Source of the DNA: Zygnema cylindricum | Taxonomy: Eukaryota; Streptophyta; Zygnematophyceae; Zygnematales; Zygnemataceae | Direction: 5' to 3' | Length of the DNA stretch: 64,000 nt | Assembly (NCBI GenBank): GCA_037447655.1 | Contig: JBBHKE010002590.1 | Location: 81,914 to 145,913, forward strand | Shown here: positions 22,222 through 33,887 of the stretch, one piece after another | Layout: the number at the start of each line of letters is the position of its first letter | How positions within the stretch are numbered: the first letter of the stretch is position 1 | Notes under the pieces: generated by a model | Databases searched by the model: none | What the model was told of the DNA's origin: nothing | What the model saw: only the letters and a program-made list of their open reading frames with translations | Position numbers and translations under genes: made by a program

Positions 22222-24115
22222 ATATTTGTATCACTTCTCCATCAGGTCGTGCCAACGAGGCACCAATTGCGTACGTCTTCGATTGGAACCACGTCGGATC
22301 GTGTTCAGCCGGCCGGAAATATTGAAAGATTTTAAAAGTACAAAATTTGAACGGGGTATCTTAACACACGGGTGAAATTCAAGATTTGTAAAGTTGTATT
22401 AAGTTATAACATGTATACGTGCGTATTATATCGCTATACAAATTATGCCATTATGTTTCAAATGTAAAGTCCTTTCCGCGAAGTAAAAGAAACGTCAGAG
22501 TGATATCCGCCGGCAAAGATTTTTTCATCGTTGTTTGAAGATTTGAATCCATCCTGTAAGCAGGCACATGACCTTTGTCAAATGGTCGGTTGTAATCGCT
22601 CGTCCGCGCTTGGATCTTATCTTTTGCTTCCTTGTGTACCAATCAAAATGTCTGGTGTGTCGCAAGTCTCTTCCAAGGGACAGTTAAGCAGATTTGCCAC
22701 GCACTAGACAAAAAGAGCGTTTGCTTTGAAAAATCGAAATCGGACGGTCATAACTTTCTCCCAAAAGTTTGGAGAATCTTGCGGAATCTTCAATAAACAT
22801 GTTTTATCAAAAAAGGAAAAAAACAATACGGCTTAGTATGGAAAAGTACGTTTTCCAGTAAACTACCTCCCTCTTTGCTTGATGGAGCACGTCCATGAGT
22901 CGATGTTCCATCACAAAGAGTTTGTAAACCACGTGTTATACATAGAGTGGCACCATGTAAGTTAAGAACCGCTATTGAATATCATTCAATTTTTTCACAA
23001 ATTTCACTTCAAATCTTCACCTAAGTACCATGTACCAGCAAACTAAGTCATAATACGACAAAATGTTTGTACTTTTTGCAAAGATTCTACGTTTGAAGTA
23101 CACATTGGTACAAGTAAAGTAATGTTGAGTATAAATTTGATGGTCAACCGGTTCGACAACTTTGACTTTCAAAATATTGTTACAATGACTTAAAATTTTG
23201 CCGCGCTTGCGAACATCGACCATCATAATAAAATTCGCAATACACACAACTGAAAAAGGTTTACGGTGACAAAACTGCGGCAACCACATGTAAATAAAGT
23301 GTTGCGCATAGTCACTTTTTGTCTTTACGTGACCTCCACGGTGAAAGCACATGTTGTATTTTGACGCCGCAAAATTGAAATTTAACCGTGTAAGCGTTAC
23401 ATTGAATTGAGACGCAAATTGGAACGAAGCCTCTCAAAATTGAAGTACACCGCGAATCGTAATTAGCGTTATGTACGTTAATTTCGTCGCCCCAATTTTT
23501 GACTTTAAAACCCTAAATAGAGTACATAATTCTAAATCATTCTTTACATTATTTAAGGTACTTTTGGAATCAGCGTTAATAGCTCTAACATAATGCTGTT
23601 TTAAATAGTATGGCCTACGGTCGGTGTTTGACAATGCAAAATTGTACTTTATTAACAAAAGAAGTACAAAAAATGATTAATACATGCTGTTGTTATGTAG
23701 CCGCGTTTTCACAAACCGCGTAATGCAAACGTCATAATGAAGTGAAACTGTACGTTTTGTCAGATTATTTAAGTGTAACTAATTCACAATAAAGATATCA
23801 GCGCGTATAATTAGTACGGACAGAAACCCAAATAAGAATTATTGATAAATTAGAGTAAAATTTGTTTTTTTTTAAAATTGATTACACAATTTAGAGTTAA
23901 TAACTCAAATTCTTTTTTTTCATTTTTTACCATGATCAAAATCCAACATGTGATCTCACTGTGGAGGTCACATAAAGACAAAAAGTGACTGTGCGCAACA
24001 CTTTTATTTACATGTGGTTGCCGCAGTTTTGTTACTGTAAACCTTTGTCGGCCGTGTGAATTTGCGAATTTTATTATGACAGCCGATGTTCGCAAGCGCG
24101 GCAAAATTTTAAGCC
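22222..24115. other. Intergenic repeats (K/J family), no gene seen
   Basis: 22222-22420 resembles 51255-51420. About 22670-22990 (repeat K) followed by 22990-23345 (repeat J, reversed) resembles 34920-35660. A single TA-type MITE end (CACCGCGAATCG) starts at 23448. 23950-24123 is a second J copy, cut by the hAT-like element. No ORF here has codon-like conservation or a recognisable domain. Confidence 0.5.
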
Positions 24116-24123
24116 GTTGTAAC
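24116..24123. repeat. Left 8-bp target duplication of hAT-like copy 2
   Basis: GTTGTAAC, repeated at 25251-25258 once the MITE inserted at the element's right end is discounted. Confidence 0.75.
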
Positions 24124-25049
24124 TAGTGTTGGGTATCAGGGACCGTTTGCCGATATTCAATATATATCGAATTTCAGGTACTCGGTAATCGATATATCGC
24201 TTCGATATACCAAAAAACAAAATATCGCGATATATCGTTGATATATCACCAATATATCGTATCGTCAATATATTGAGGCATTTTTTTTTATTTTTTTTTC
24301 ACAGGTCTCCAAAGCCACGTCCCTTCGGACAAGGTGACCGTAAAATCTTTGCCGAAAAGAAATACAGTTTTTTCCTGAAAGTCAGCAGAGTGATAGAGAT
24401 CTTTGAGGTACATTGACGCGGTACACTTGTGAAGTACACGTACTTAATACGCAGGTACGGATTTCCATACGAAAATGGTCGGTTTCAAATCTTTGACGAT
24501 TTTAGAGATTTGATCGTCAACTTACAAGGAACCACTAAAATTAAAACACGTATGTCAAAATTTGTTTACAGAACGATACGCGATGTAACTGAGGCCTCTG
24601 TAATACATAAATTTTGCTGTCCGTACTATTAGAAAGACCTCCTGATGCAACCATACCCCAAATAATTAATTATGTGAATTACAGTATTAGTACTTTTTGT
24701 CGGTTACATTTTGCGGCGTCTACCTTTAAGTCACGGAATTTGTCTTTATCACTAAAATAACATATTATATGAAATATTAAATTTAGTATTAGTACTTTTT
24801 GTCGGTTACATTTTGTGGCGTCTACCTTTAAGTCACGGAACGCAAATCACGTCGTACGTCGCGTATCAGACAATTTGTCTTTATCGCTAAAATAACATAT
24901 TATATAAAATATTATATTTATAAAATACTATATATCGCGATGATTTATGTTGGTCTCTGTACGATATATCAAGGATTCTGCTCAATGAATATTCGATATA
25001 TCGAAGATCGACATTATCGCGATATGAAATTACCCGATACCGAACACTA
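24124..25049. mobile_element. hAT-like element, copy 2 (with target duplication)
   Basis: 926 bp between TAGTGTTGGGTATC and GATACCGAACACTA, with CGATATATCG-rich subterminal zones. The 8-bp GTTGTAAC duplication supports assignment to the hAT superfamily. The interior (about 24300-24660) is the right part of the F1-type MITE. There is no transposase, so it is non-autonomous. Confidence 0.78.
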
Positions 25050-25248
25050 CACCTTGAATCGTTATTAGCGTGTAGAAATTATTAGTGTAAAGAAAAAATT
25101 AGCGTCATTCATTCTAATTTAGTGACAGGAGACGTGGCAGATTATGGTCCACTTCCTGAAATAGTGTAATTTATTATATTTAAAGTATCACTGTCAAAAT
25201 TTGGGGGTGCCGATATAGCGTACATAAGGCTAATAACGATTCATGGTG
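25050..25248. mobile_element. TA-flanked MITE inserted at the end of hAT-like copy 2
   Basis: 199 bp with inverted ends CACCTTGAATCGTTATTAGC and its imperfect complement, flanked by TA (25048-25049 and 25249-25250). The left TA is also the last two bases of the hAT-like element. TA duplication fits the Tc1/mariner (Stowaway-like) type. It has no coding capacity. Confidence 0.75.
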
Positions 25249-25250
25249 TA

Positions 25251-25258
25251 GTTGTAAC
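25251..25258. repeat. Right 8-bp target duplication of hAT-like copy 2
   Basis: GTTGTAAC, displaced from the element end by the nested 199-bp MITE. Confidence 0.75.
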
Positions 25259-26037
25259 ATAGTTGTCCTATTCGTACGGATTTCGACTTTTTTCCGAAAA
25301 CTACGTAGTATTCGTTACTTTCATACCGTTCGTTAGTTTTCGCTGTACGATGTTCGAAAACGTACGGAAGCCGTCCCCTTAACCCTAAAAAATCCTTAAA
25401 AAATCCTAAAAACTAATTCTACAAAGCTGCTAAAATAAAATCATACAATGCTGGCAGTTCAGAACATAGTTCAAAAGTAGGCGTTTCTATTGCAGGCCTT
25501 TTTTATGCGCCTTTACTGTAAGTTGTGTTATGGGCTTTTCATGTGATCTTCTTAAATGGCTACTTTGATCAGAGACCGTCCGATCGTCCAAATCTGACGA
25601 TAGTCCTATTGTAAGTTGTGTTATGGGCTTTTCATGTGATCTTCTTAGATCGCTACTTTGATCAGCGACCGTCTGATCGTCCAAATCTGACGGTTTAAAT
25701 AAAAAATACCTCAAAACTCACAGAAAAATATTTTTTTGTCCGAATGTTTTTCAAAATTTAGACATGACGTTTAATTCTCTATCGATCGATGTGCAACTCA
25801 ACCCTGTTACTATTTTTTTCATTTTGCGACCAATACAATATGGGTCTTAAGGTCATATTGTATGTTTTGCGTACAATAGGCATATTGTATGGGCCTACTT
25901 TCACCTACTTTTGAACTATTATGGTTCAGAAGCTAGCCGTCCTTTTCACGGAGTACGATTTCGTGCCGTTAATTCTTTGCTCGATTTTGTGTCAATCGTT
26001 GTGTTGTTTTGGGTCGCGTTTACAAATGTCCGTACGG
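25259..26037. other. Intergenic, no gene seen
   Basis: AT-rich sequence containing one tandem duplication (25517-25700) and otherwise nothing I can assign. GTACGG and CGTACG words are frequent. Confidence 0.4.
25517..25700. repeat. Two-copy tandem repeat of about 93 bp
   Basis: TGTAAGTTGTGTTATGGGC starts at 25517 and again at 25610. The two units agree almost base for base down to CCAAATCTGACG. Confidence 0.85.
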
Positions 26038-26885
26038 TAGTGTTGGGTATCGAGGACCTTTTGCCGATATTCGATATATATATCGAATTTATGGTACCCG
26101 ATTATCGATATATCGCATCGATATATCGAAATAAAAATATCGTGGTATATCGCCAATATATCGTATCGTCAATATATCGAGGCATTTGAAAAAATAAAAA
26201 TAAAAAATGAAAATCTTCGCAGGTCTCCAAAGTCACGTGCCTTCGGACAAGGTGACCGTAAAATGTTTGCCGAAGAGAAATACGGTTTTTTCCTTAAAGT
26301 CATCAGAGTGAAGGAGATCTCTGAGGTACATTGACGCGGTACACTTGCGAAGTACACGTACGTAATACGCAAGTACGGATTTCCATACGAAAATGGTCGG
26401 TTCTCAAATCTTTGACGATTTTAGAGATTTGATCGTCAACTTACAAGAACCACTCAAATCAAAGCACGTATGTAAAAACTTGTTTACAGAAGATACGCGA
26501 TGTTAAACGAGGCCTCTGTAATACATAAATTTTGCTGTCCGTACTATTACAGAGACCTCCTCATGTAACCATACCCCAAATAATTAATTATATGAATTAC
26601 AGGATTAGTACTTTTTTGTCGATTACATTTTGCGGCGTCTACCTTTAAGTCACAAAACGAAAATCACGTCGTACGTGGCATATTAGACAATTTGTATTTT
26701 TCGCTAAAAAACATATTATATTAAAATATAAAATATTAAATTTAAAAAATACTATATATCGCGATATATATCGTGATGATTTATGTTGGTCTCGGTACGA
26801 TATATCGAGGAATCTACTCGATCGATATTCGATATATCGAATATCGTAATTATCGTGATATGAATTTACCCGATACCCAACACTT
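26038..26885. mobile_element. hAT-like element, copy 3
   Basis: About 848 bp between TAGTGTTGGGTATC and GATACCCAACACTT. The interior matches copy 2, including the captured MITE segment at about 26220-26580. CGATATATCG palindromes flank both sides. No convincing 8-bp duplication is visible. Confidence 0.65.
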
Positions 26886-27001
26886 GTGAAAATGAACAAA
26901 CCAAGTACAAATTCTCCCGTGTCATCAGTGAAACTAACAGGCGTGCAAGAAAATGATACATTATTTCAGTGCTCATTTTTGACTCTCCCTCACTTCATTA
27001 A

Positions 27002-27955
27002 GGGTACTTTCGCATGTGCTAAACTTATAGTTATTTTTTGTCGTTTTCCTCCATAACTTATAAAAACAATAAAATCCGCAGCCGTACCAAAAAATTGAAA
27101 TTACCACCATACAAGTTGCGTTACCTTGAAACTTTATATGTACTGGAGTTTGTCGTCTAGCGTGATGCAATTTGTCGTTTAGCGTGCTTCGACCCACTTT
27201 CGCGTCCTTCCAGCTCATCTTCAAACTTTATATGAAATCACCTCGCGGGGTGATTTTAAATAAAGTTCCATGAGGTGAGCGAATAAGCAGATGCTGTCGC
27301 ACGTGTCGGAAGTTTTTGATAATTTTTGTGCGTGGGGTACCAAAAAAAAACCCACAGCACGTTTCCAGCTTGTGCGCGACTTTTTTCCGTGCGCTTTTTT
27401 CAGTACGGTGGCCGTGGAGGGTGTCTCGACCAACGGACGCCATGTCGCAAAAGCAAAGTCCGTGAAAGCGCCCCTCTCTCTCTCCCTCTCCCGCTAACGC
27501 ATCTATCTCACAATTCTTGCAATGAAAAACGTCAATAATGGCATCAAATGAAAGATCTCTAAAAACGATTTCTTTTCAATATCTTTGAGCGTATTATGAT
27601 TGCAAGTAGAGTGAGAAAGGACCAAAAAACACAATCGGGAAACCATGGCGTAAATTTTTAGAATTTGTGACGTCGGCGCTCTCATAATTGAGCGTGACTT
27701 CAAAATGTCACAAACCCTAAACATCTACAATGTCACAAGTACAAGATGCCGACAACCGTCGCTATTTTGTAAACGTCATCAATTGTCACGAGTTTTGTAG
27801 TCGTCTAACAACCGTCACAAATTACACCCGCGTTTACATCCGTCACTTTTTAAAATAACGATTTCATTTCTTTACATAGGAATGCTCTGAAAGTAGTACG
27901 GATAATCTTCGCTAAAAACTAAGTTACAAGAGTAAGGCTGCATGCGAAAGTGCCC
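27002..27955. mobile_element. PIF/Harbinger-like element I1
   Basis: 954 bp with inverted ends GGGTACTTTCGCATG and its near complement, flanked by TAA at 26999-27001 and 27956-27958. Near 27236 there is a small palindrome (AATCACCTCGCGGGGTGATT), like one in the G elements at 38.9 and 41 kb. A second copy is at 35924. The ORFs inside are short and not recognised. Confidence 0.78.
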
Positions 27956-27958
27956 TAA

Positions 27959-28500
27959 GGAGGCTTCACTACTTGTACGGTGAAGGTCAGGAGGAATAGT
28001 GACGGTTGCCACATGCGCATGCTTCACTCCAATCCAAAAACCACGTGAAATTATAATATTTTTTGTCGTTTTATGTCGGCTTTGGAAACAGGCGATTGAA
28101 ATCTCTAGCTGCTCTCAGTTCGCAAAATTTTGTCGTTTACCGTCTGACATCTGTTGGATATTTCACCAGCTTGCAAAAAAACATAAAGACAAGTTGCAAA
28201 AAACGGCGCTAGCGACAACCGACAAATCTCCGCAGATCAAGGAATTGATTCTGAAACGTACGATCAAATATGTTCTGTCGTACAATCACACATTCCGAAT
28301 ATGCGCCCGAATCTTGCGGCAACTATTTGTCTTTTTGTTCTAAATTTTTTGGATGGATTGCGGCAGTACGGCAAAGATTTGGACCCATCCAGAACAGCGA
28401 ACAAAAGTACGACCGTACTCATTTGTTTACAAACAAAAGGACTACTGCGGTAGCTCGATTCCGTACAGTCCGTACATTTTAGGTCCTACTAAGGTGTCAT
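27959..28500. other. Intergenic upstream of the EAR-motif exon
   Basis: No recognisable gene. From about 28490 the sequence turns CT-rich, which could be leader sequence or the polypyrimidine tract of an intron. Confidence 0.35.
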
Positions 28501-28571
28501 CCGCTCAGACCCTATTTTCTCGCCCCCTCCCTCCTTTCCTCCATTCCACCAGTCATTCCTCAACCTGTCAG

Positions 28572-29938
28572 CGGCTGCCACGTCAGCACCCCAACCTGCT
28601 CCGCTCGCAGCCGAACCTGCCACGTCAGCATGCCATCCTGCCACGTCAGCATGTCAGGTCGCCTATGGGCTCGCTTCGACTCTCCAAAATCTCGATTTGG
28701 AAATCTCCCGCCAGGCTCCTCTGGCAGCCGCGGTGGCTGAGCTAAACGACAAACTGGAGCGTGACGTGACACCGCAGCACCGTCAGATCGGCCGCTGGCC
28801 GTCGGATTCGGAGCGCCGAAAGTGGACCGCTCAGGAAGCGAATCCGCACGTGCGAAGCCAATTTTTCGATCCGGTCGCCACTTTGCGCCTGAGGGAGATA
28901 CTTTTGGAGGAATCCGTACACTGCCGAGAATTAGAATCAGCGTACCGCCGACAGTCAGAAACCGTACAAAGCATCCGTACGGCGCAGGGAATCCGTACGG
29001 AACAGGCAATCCGGTCGGAGCAGTCGGCCTCAAGTGACGTCGGCAGGTACATTAAGACAGGCTGTACGGATTTCGTACGACCACACGTGCGGCGTCAGAC
29101 CCTGAAAAACGACCGCCACCCGATCCAGGAACACCCGAGAAAGACGACAAAGAATCAAAGTCAACGGAGTGAACGAAGTCAACGGTGTCAACGGAGTCAA
29201 CAATTGGAAAAACTGCCCGAAACTTCGGGCAGCTCAGAAAAGTTTCAAACATCGGCCGCCAAATCCTCCAGTCGTCGGCGCGCAGTGAAGCGGTCGGCTC
29301 CCCGAGCCTCTCTCCCTGCCACGTCAGCAGATTTGCGGATGACGTCATCATGGAGGCCTTCAATTTTCTCCACGTCAGCATTTGCCACGTCAGCGGTCAA
29401 CGATCGATTGGATACTGGCAGTATTTATTTCGGTGTGTGGAGAAAGTGCCACGTGGATAAACCTGAGAGATCCGAGGACGTCACGCCACGTGGTAGACCC
29501 ACGATCTCTCTTCCCAGTAGCTGCCACGTGGCACTCTCTCTTCCCTCCCCCTGCTCTCCCTTTACTCCGACGGGATACACATGGCAGCACCTGATTGGAA
29601 AGACAGGTTCGGAATCAGAGGGAGAATTAGGTTCGGGATTTCCCGCTTTGGATGAAGACTTTTTGTCGCCTTCTACTGCATCTTCTTCTTCTTTGTCGCT
29701 TCTGGACTTTCGGAGGGCTTTAGATAACTTGCAAAAAGACAAAACAGCGGATTCGGATTTGCCACATCATGATGCGATTGCCACATCAGCAGGAGTGACG
29801 TCAGGATCACAATACGTCACGTCACTTTTGGAGAAAGTTACGTCACCACAATCCACGTCAGCAAATGGGAAATTTTTGGGGGAGTGGGGAGGAGAGGAAG
29901 AGAGGGAACTGAACCTTGAGCTTACTTTGAGTTTATGA
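28572..29938 (+). CDS. Likely last exon of a protein with C-terminal EAR-type motif
   Basis: An open frame ends at a TGA (29936-29938). The frame is open back past 28502 and has no convincing ATG near its start, so it is probably the last exon of a larger gene. I place the start after a possible CAG acceptor at 28571, as a guess. The last residues are ELNLELTLSL, matching the LxLxL form of the EAR repression motif that recruits TOPLESS-type co-repressors in plants. The middle is basic and Ser/Arg/Gln-rich, with a three-unit SIRTAQ-like repeat near 28971-29024. No DNA-binding domain is visible. The last 90 codons recur, reversed, at 34160-33888, which supports translation of this frame. Product and partners are unknown. 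Confidence 0.5.
28971..29024 (+). repeat. 18-bp coding minisatellite, three units
   Basis: Units ATCCGTACGGCGCAGGGA, ATCCGTACGGAACAGGCA and ATCCGGTCGGAGCAGTCG encode six-residue repeats of the form IR(T/S)(A/E)Q plus one variable residue. The reading frame is kept. Confidence 0.7.
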
Positions 29939-30060
29939 TCTGAAAAAATAGAAAGGAATGGGTGCGGAAATGTTGTAAATGGGAAGAGAGAGGTTTTCAG
30001 TTTTCCCCTTTTGTTCGGTTTTTTTTTATTTCTTGAGGAGTTGTTAGTTTTCATCCATGT

Positions 30061-30590
30061 CCCTACTCCCTCTCCCTCTCCCTCTCCCTCTCCTTCTCCC
30101 TCTCCCTCTCCCTCTCCCTCTCCCTTTCCCTCTCCCTCCCTCTCCCTCTCCCTCTCCCTCTCCCTCTCCCTCTCCCTCTCCCTCTCCCTCTCCCTCTCCC
30201 TCTCCCTCTCCCTCTCCCTCTCCCTCTCCCTCTCCCTCCCTCCCTCTCTCTCTCTCCCTCTTCCCCTCTCCCTCCCCCTCCCCATCCCCCTCCCTCTCCC
30301 TCTCCCTCTCCCCCTCCCCCTCCCTCTCCCTCTCCCTCTCCCTCTCCCCCTCCCTCTCCCTCTCCCTCTCCCTCTCCCTCTCTCTCTCCCTCTCCCTCTC
30401 CCTCTCCCTCCCTCTCCCCCTCCCTCTCCCTCTCCCTCTCCCTCTCCCTCTCCCTCTCCCTCCCTCTCCCTCTCCCTCTCCCTCTCCCTCTCCCTCCCTC
30501 CCTCTCCCTCTCCCTCTCACTGTCCCTGTCCTTGTCCCTGTCCCTTTCCTCCCACTCTTCCTCTCCCCCTCCCCTTCCCCCCCTCCCTCT
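30061..30590. repeat. (CCCTCT)n microsatellite
   Basis: About 530 bp of nearly uninterrupted CTCCCT hexamers with CCCCCT and CTCTCT variants, about 120 bp after the stop codon of the EAR-motif exon. Long ORFs on both strands here are products of the repeat. The equivalent tract in the right arm (33709-33773) is only about 65 bp. Confidence 0.97.
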
Positions 30591-31854
30591 TTTGAATGGT
30601 GTTGGGAAAAAAAATATGGTATTAAGGTTTTAGCTTTTTTAATTCGGAAAAAAAAAAAAATCCTAGTTGAGTTTTTTTTTTTTTTTCTTAAGTTCATATT
30701 TTAATTGTACTTGTGTTTAGTTTGCTTTTGAAAGGAGGATTTTTTCATGTAAATATTTTTTCTAGAATTTTGTTTTTTTTGGAAAATTGAAGTTGAAGAC
30801 AAAAAGATACAAAGAGGGATAAGAAAAAAATATAGAAAAGACAAAATATGGAAAGGACAATATATGAAAAAGTCAGAAGAGGAAAAGAAAAAGGAAAATA
30901 ATATCAGGAAATGACAAAATAAGGAAAAGACAAAAGGATAACAAAGTTAAGAATTGACAAAAGAAGAAAAGACAAAAGAAGAAAAGACAAAAGAAGGAAA
31001 AGATAAAGGAATCGAAGTACAACAACGACTGTTTTTACCAAAAATTTGAGTTTTTCTTGTTAATCTGTCGATATGTGAAAGGGCATAAATAGTTGTAAAA
31101 CCTTTTGAAGGAAGTAAAATCAAAAATGAGTTTTTTTTATCGTTTTTTTTTTTTTTTTTTTTTTGTTTTTAATGAGAGATGAAGATTCACATCAAGAAAA
31201 AGGGAAAATAGAACTAAATTAATATTTTTTTGGTGAAAACATTTTCCGCTAGCCGTTTCTCCCTTTCAAAACAGGTTTTGAGAAAGGAAGTGTTATTTTT
31301 AGGGTTTTAAGCGTTTTGGAAGTTATATTATTGTTTTTTTTTTTTTTGTTTAATGTTTTGGACATTTGTTTGTTTTCCAATTATTATCATCAACTCATTT
31401 CAAATTTCCATCGTTTGACAATCAAGTAAAGCTTTTGGAAAATAAGGTTTAAAATTGTTCGAATTATAAATTTTGGAATTGGATCAAAGTATTGGTTTGA
31501 AATTGGTCAAATTTATAATTTCAAATTGTCGATTTGTAGTTTTTGCAAATAATTGATGTAGAATTCGTTCAAATTATTGACTTTGAATCTGCTCTATTAT
31601 TCATTTGGTATTTACTACCGTACAGGACCAAACGACACCGACGAAACTATAATACCGCAAATACAACTGAAACGTAATCATCAAACGTAACAAAAGTTCA
31701 ACCAAACGTAAACTGAAACGTAACTTCAAACCAAACCAAGGGAAACGTAACTATAATACAACGCGAACAAAATAATACTATATCGACCAAACCCGCCGAT
31801 TCTCCCAATATTCTAACAAGACGTATGTCAAAAGACATAAGATTTAAAACATAT

Positions 31855-31962
31855 GACATACGACATAAAACATGAGACATACGGCATGAGACATGAGACA
31901 TACGACATACGATGTATGACATACGACATAAGACATAAGACATAAAATATAAAATATAGACA
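31855..31962. repeat. GACATACGACATAA minisatellite
   Basis: Irregular repeats of GACATACGACATA and AGACATA units in the spacer of the large inverted repeat. Confidence 0.75.
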
Positions 31963-32045
31963 TATAAAGACGCCTTTATGATAACGGTTTAGAAGACTTA
32001 GGAGAATATGATCCCCATTGAGCATACCATTGAGGCTGAGGTTGG

Positions 32046-32250
32046 GTGAGATGAGAGGAGATGAAGGGAGACGAGAGGAGATGAGAGGAGACGAGGGGAT
32101 GAGAGGAGATGAGGGGAGATGAGGGGAGATAAAAGAAGATGAGGGGAGATGAAGGGAGATGAGGGGAGATGAGAGGAGATGAGAGGAGATGAGGGGAGAT
32201 GAGAGGAGATGAGAGGAGATGAGGGGAGATGGAGGGCGATGAGAAGAGGT
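32046..32250. repeat. GAGGGGAGATGA minisatellite
   Basis: About 18 imperfect copies of an 11 to 12-bp unit GA(G/A)GGGAGATGA in the spacer of the inverted repeat. Confidence 0.85.
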
Positions 32251-33463
32251 GAAATGCGAGAATGATTATGAAACGAGGTACATATCTATATATATATATA
32301 AAATATAAGTTGAGTGGATTTCATATAAATTCCAAATATCAAATCGAATTCAAAATCAATAATTTGAATGAATTCCACATCGATTATTTTCAAAATTTAT
32401 ATTTCAACAATTTGAAAAAAATCACTTATTTGAGCAAAATTCAAATCAATCATCTGAGAAAAATCCGGATCAATATTTTGAAAAAATAACTTGATCAAAT
32501 TTCCAAACCAATATTTTGATCTAATTCCAAACCTATAATTCAAACAAATTTTAAATCAAATTTTCAGGAAGCTTATTTGATTATCGAAAAATGGACATTT
32601 GGAAAATTATGGGGATAACGATTAAGTTAATTATTGGAAAATACAAAAATGTCCCAAAACATTCAACAAAGAAAAAAAATAAAAAATAAAATAAAATAAA
32701 ATAAAATAAAAGAAATATAAAAATGGAAAATATAGAAGACAAGATAAGACAAGAATAGAACTTCCAGAAGACCTAAAACCCAAAAATAACATATTTCCTT
32801 TCTCAAAATTTGTTTTGAAAAAGAGTAACGACCAGCGATAGACATTAAAAAAAAAAAAAAATGTAATTGTAGTTCTATTCTTCCCCCATTCCATCTAAAC
32901 AAAGAGAAAAAAAAAATGTTTATTAATTCCTTTAAAAAAATTTAAGCTGTTTACACCTTTTGTATTATCCACAGGTTAACGAAAAGAAACTCAAAATTTT
33001 GGTGAAAACAATGTGGTTCTAATTCAATTCCTTCATCTTTTCCTTCTTCTGTCTTTTCCTTATTTTATCTTTTCCTATTTTGTCTAATCCTTACTTTGTC
33101 TTTTCCTACTTTTGTCACTTAATAATTTTATCTATTCTTTGTTTTGTTCTCTTTATTTTGTCTATTCCTTATTTTGTCATTATTAGCTAATATATCTTGT
33201 TTCCCTTTTACTTTCCTCTTTTGTCTTTTCATTTTTTTTTGTCTTTTCCTCTTTATTTCTCAGAAAAACAAAATTGTAGACAAAATAATTACCTGAAAAA
33301 AAATAAAAAATGTTCCTTTAAAAAGCAAATTTTACAACTAAACATACGTAGAAATAAAATATGAACCTAAAAAAAAGAAAAAACTCAACTAGGATTTTTC
33401 TTTCCCAATTTTTTTAAAAATAAGCTAAAACCTTACTTTGGATTTCCCCATAACATGCGTGTT

Positions 33464-33687
33464 AGATTTCCGTGAAATCAGGGATTCGGCTGTCCCATAC
33501 TAGGGAAAATTGAGCTGGCCAGGGCTCAAACCTGGAACCTCTGACTTGTGCTGTCAGCGCACTAACCACTGTGCCACCAGCTCGATGTAGAGCCTGGCGG
33601 CTCCGTACCTACTTATTTTAAGCGGCTTCGAGTGTGACGTATCACATTCTACCCCGTATTGAACCGGCTTCACGTGCCAATTCAACA
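33464..33687 (-). repeat. tRNA-derived dispersed repeat, copy 1
   Basis: A 224-bp unit, also at 38587-38813, that contains a tRNA-like cloverleaf (33512-33583). The left arm of the inverted repeat lacks it, so it is an insertion. It may be a SINE, although the tRNA part is internal rather than at one end. Confidence 0.65.
33512..33583 (-). other. tRNA-like cloverleaf, not a functional tRNA
   Basis: 72 nt on the minus strand folding as acceptor GAGCTGG/CCAGCTC, D stem GCAC/GTGC, anticodon stem CTGAC/GTCAG with loop AGCACAA, and T stem CCAGG/CCTGG with loop TTTGAGC. The loop would give anticodon CAC, but position 33 is G where tRNAs have U. The other copy would read TTC. It is therefore treated as tRNA-derived. 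Confidence 0.6.
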
Positions 33688-33708
33688 ATGCGAACGAGCG
33701 AAAAAAAA

Positions 33709-33773
33709 GGGGGAGAGGGAGAGGGAGAGGGAGAGAGAGAGGGAGAGGGAGAGGGACAGGGAGAAAAGGGAGT
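33709..33773. repeat. (GGGAGA)n short tract, right-arm equivalent
   Basis: About 65 bp of GGGAGA hexamers, the reverse complement of the long left-arm tract. Confidence 0.9.
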
Positions 33774-33887
33774 GGGACGAGGAAGTAAACTAAGAGACCC
33801 TCCTGAAAAAAAAAAGGAAAACCGAAAAGTTCTTCATTCCCAAGTACACCATTTCCACTCCATTTTTTTTTTTTTTTTTTTTGTAAA

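Noticed and set aside
26038-26885. Target-site duplication for hAT-like copy 3
   Set aside because: Flanks CCGTACGG and GTGAAAAT do not match; the element is called on its ends and interior alone.
28560-29052. Minus-strand ORFs opposite the EAR-motif exon
   Set aside because: No domain; the plus frame is longer, and its end is conserved in the reversed copy.
30011-30704. Three long ORFs (up to 217 codons) on both strands
   Set aside because: They are translations of the (CCCTCT)n tract into Pro-Leu-Ser or Glu-Gly-Arg repeats in every frame.
31698-32025. Minus-strand ORFs rich in MSYVLCRMSY-like repeats
   Set aside because: They are translations of the GACATACGACATA minisatellite.
33512-33583. 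A functional tRNA-Val(CAC) gene
   Set aside because: Position 33 is G instead of U, the other copy has a different anticodon, and both sit in a 225-bp dispersed repeat.
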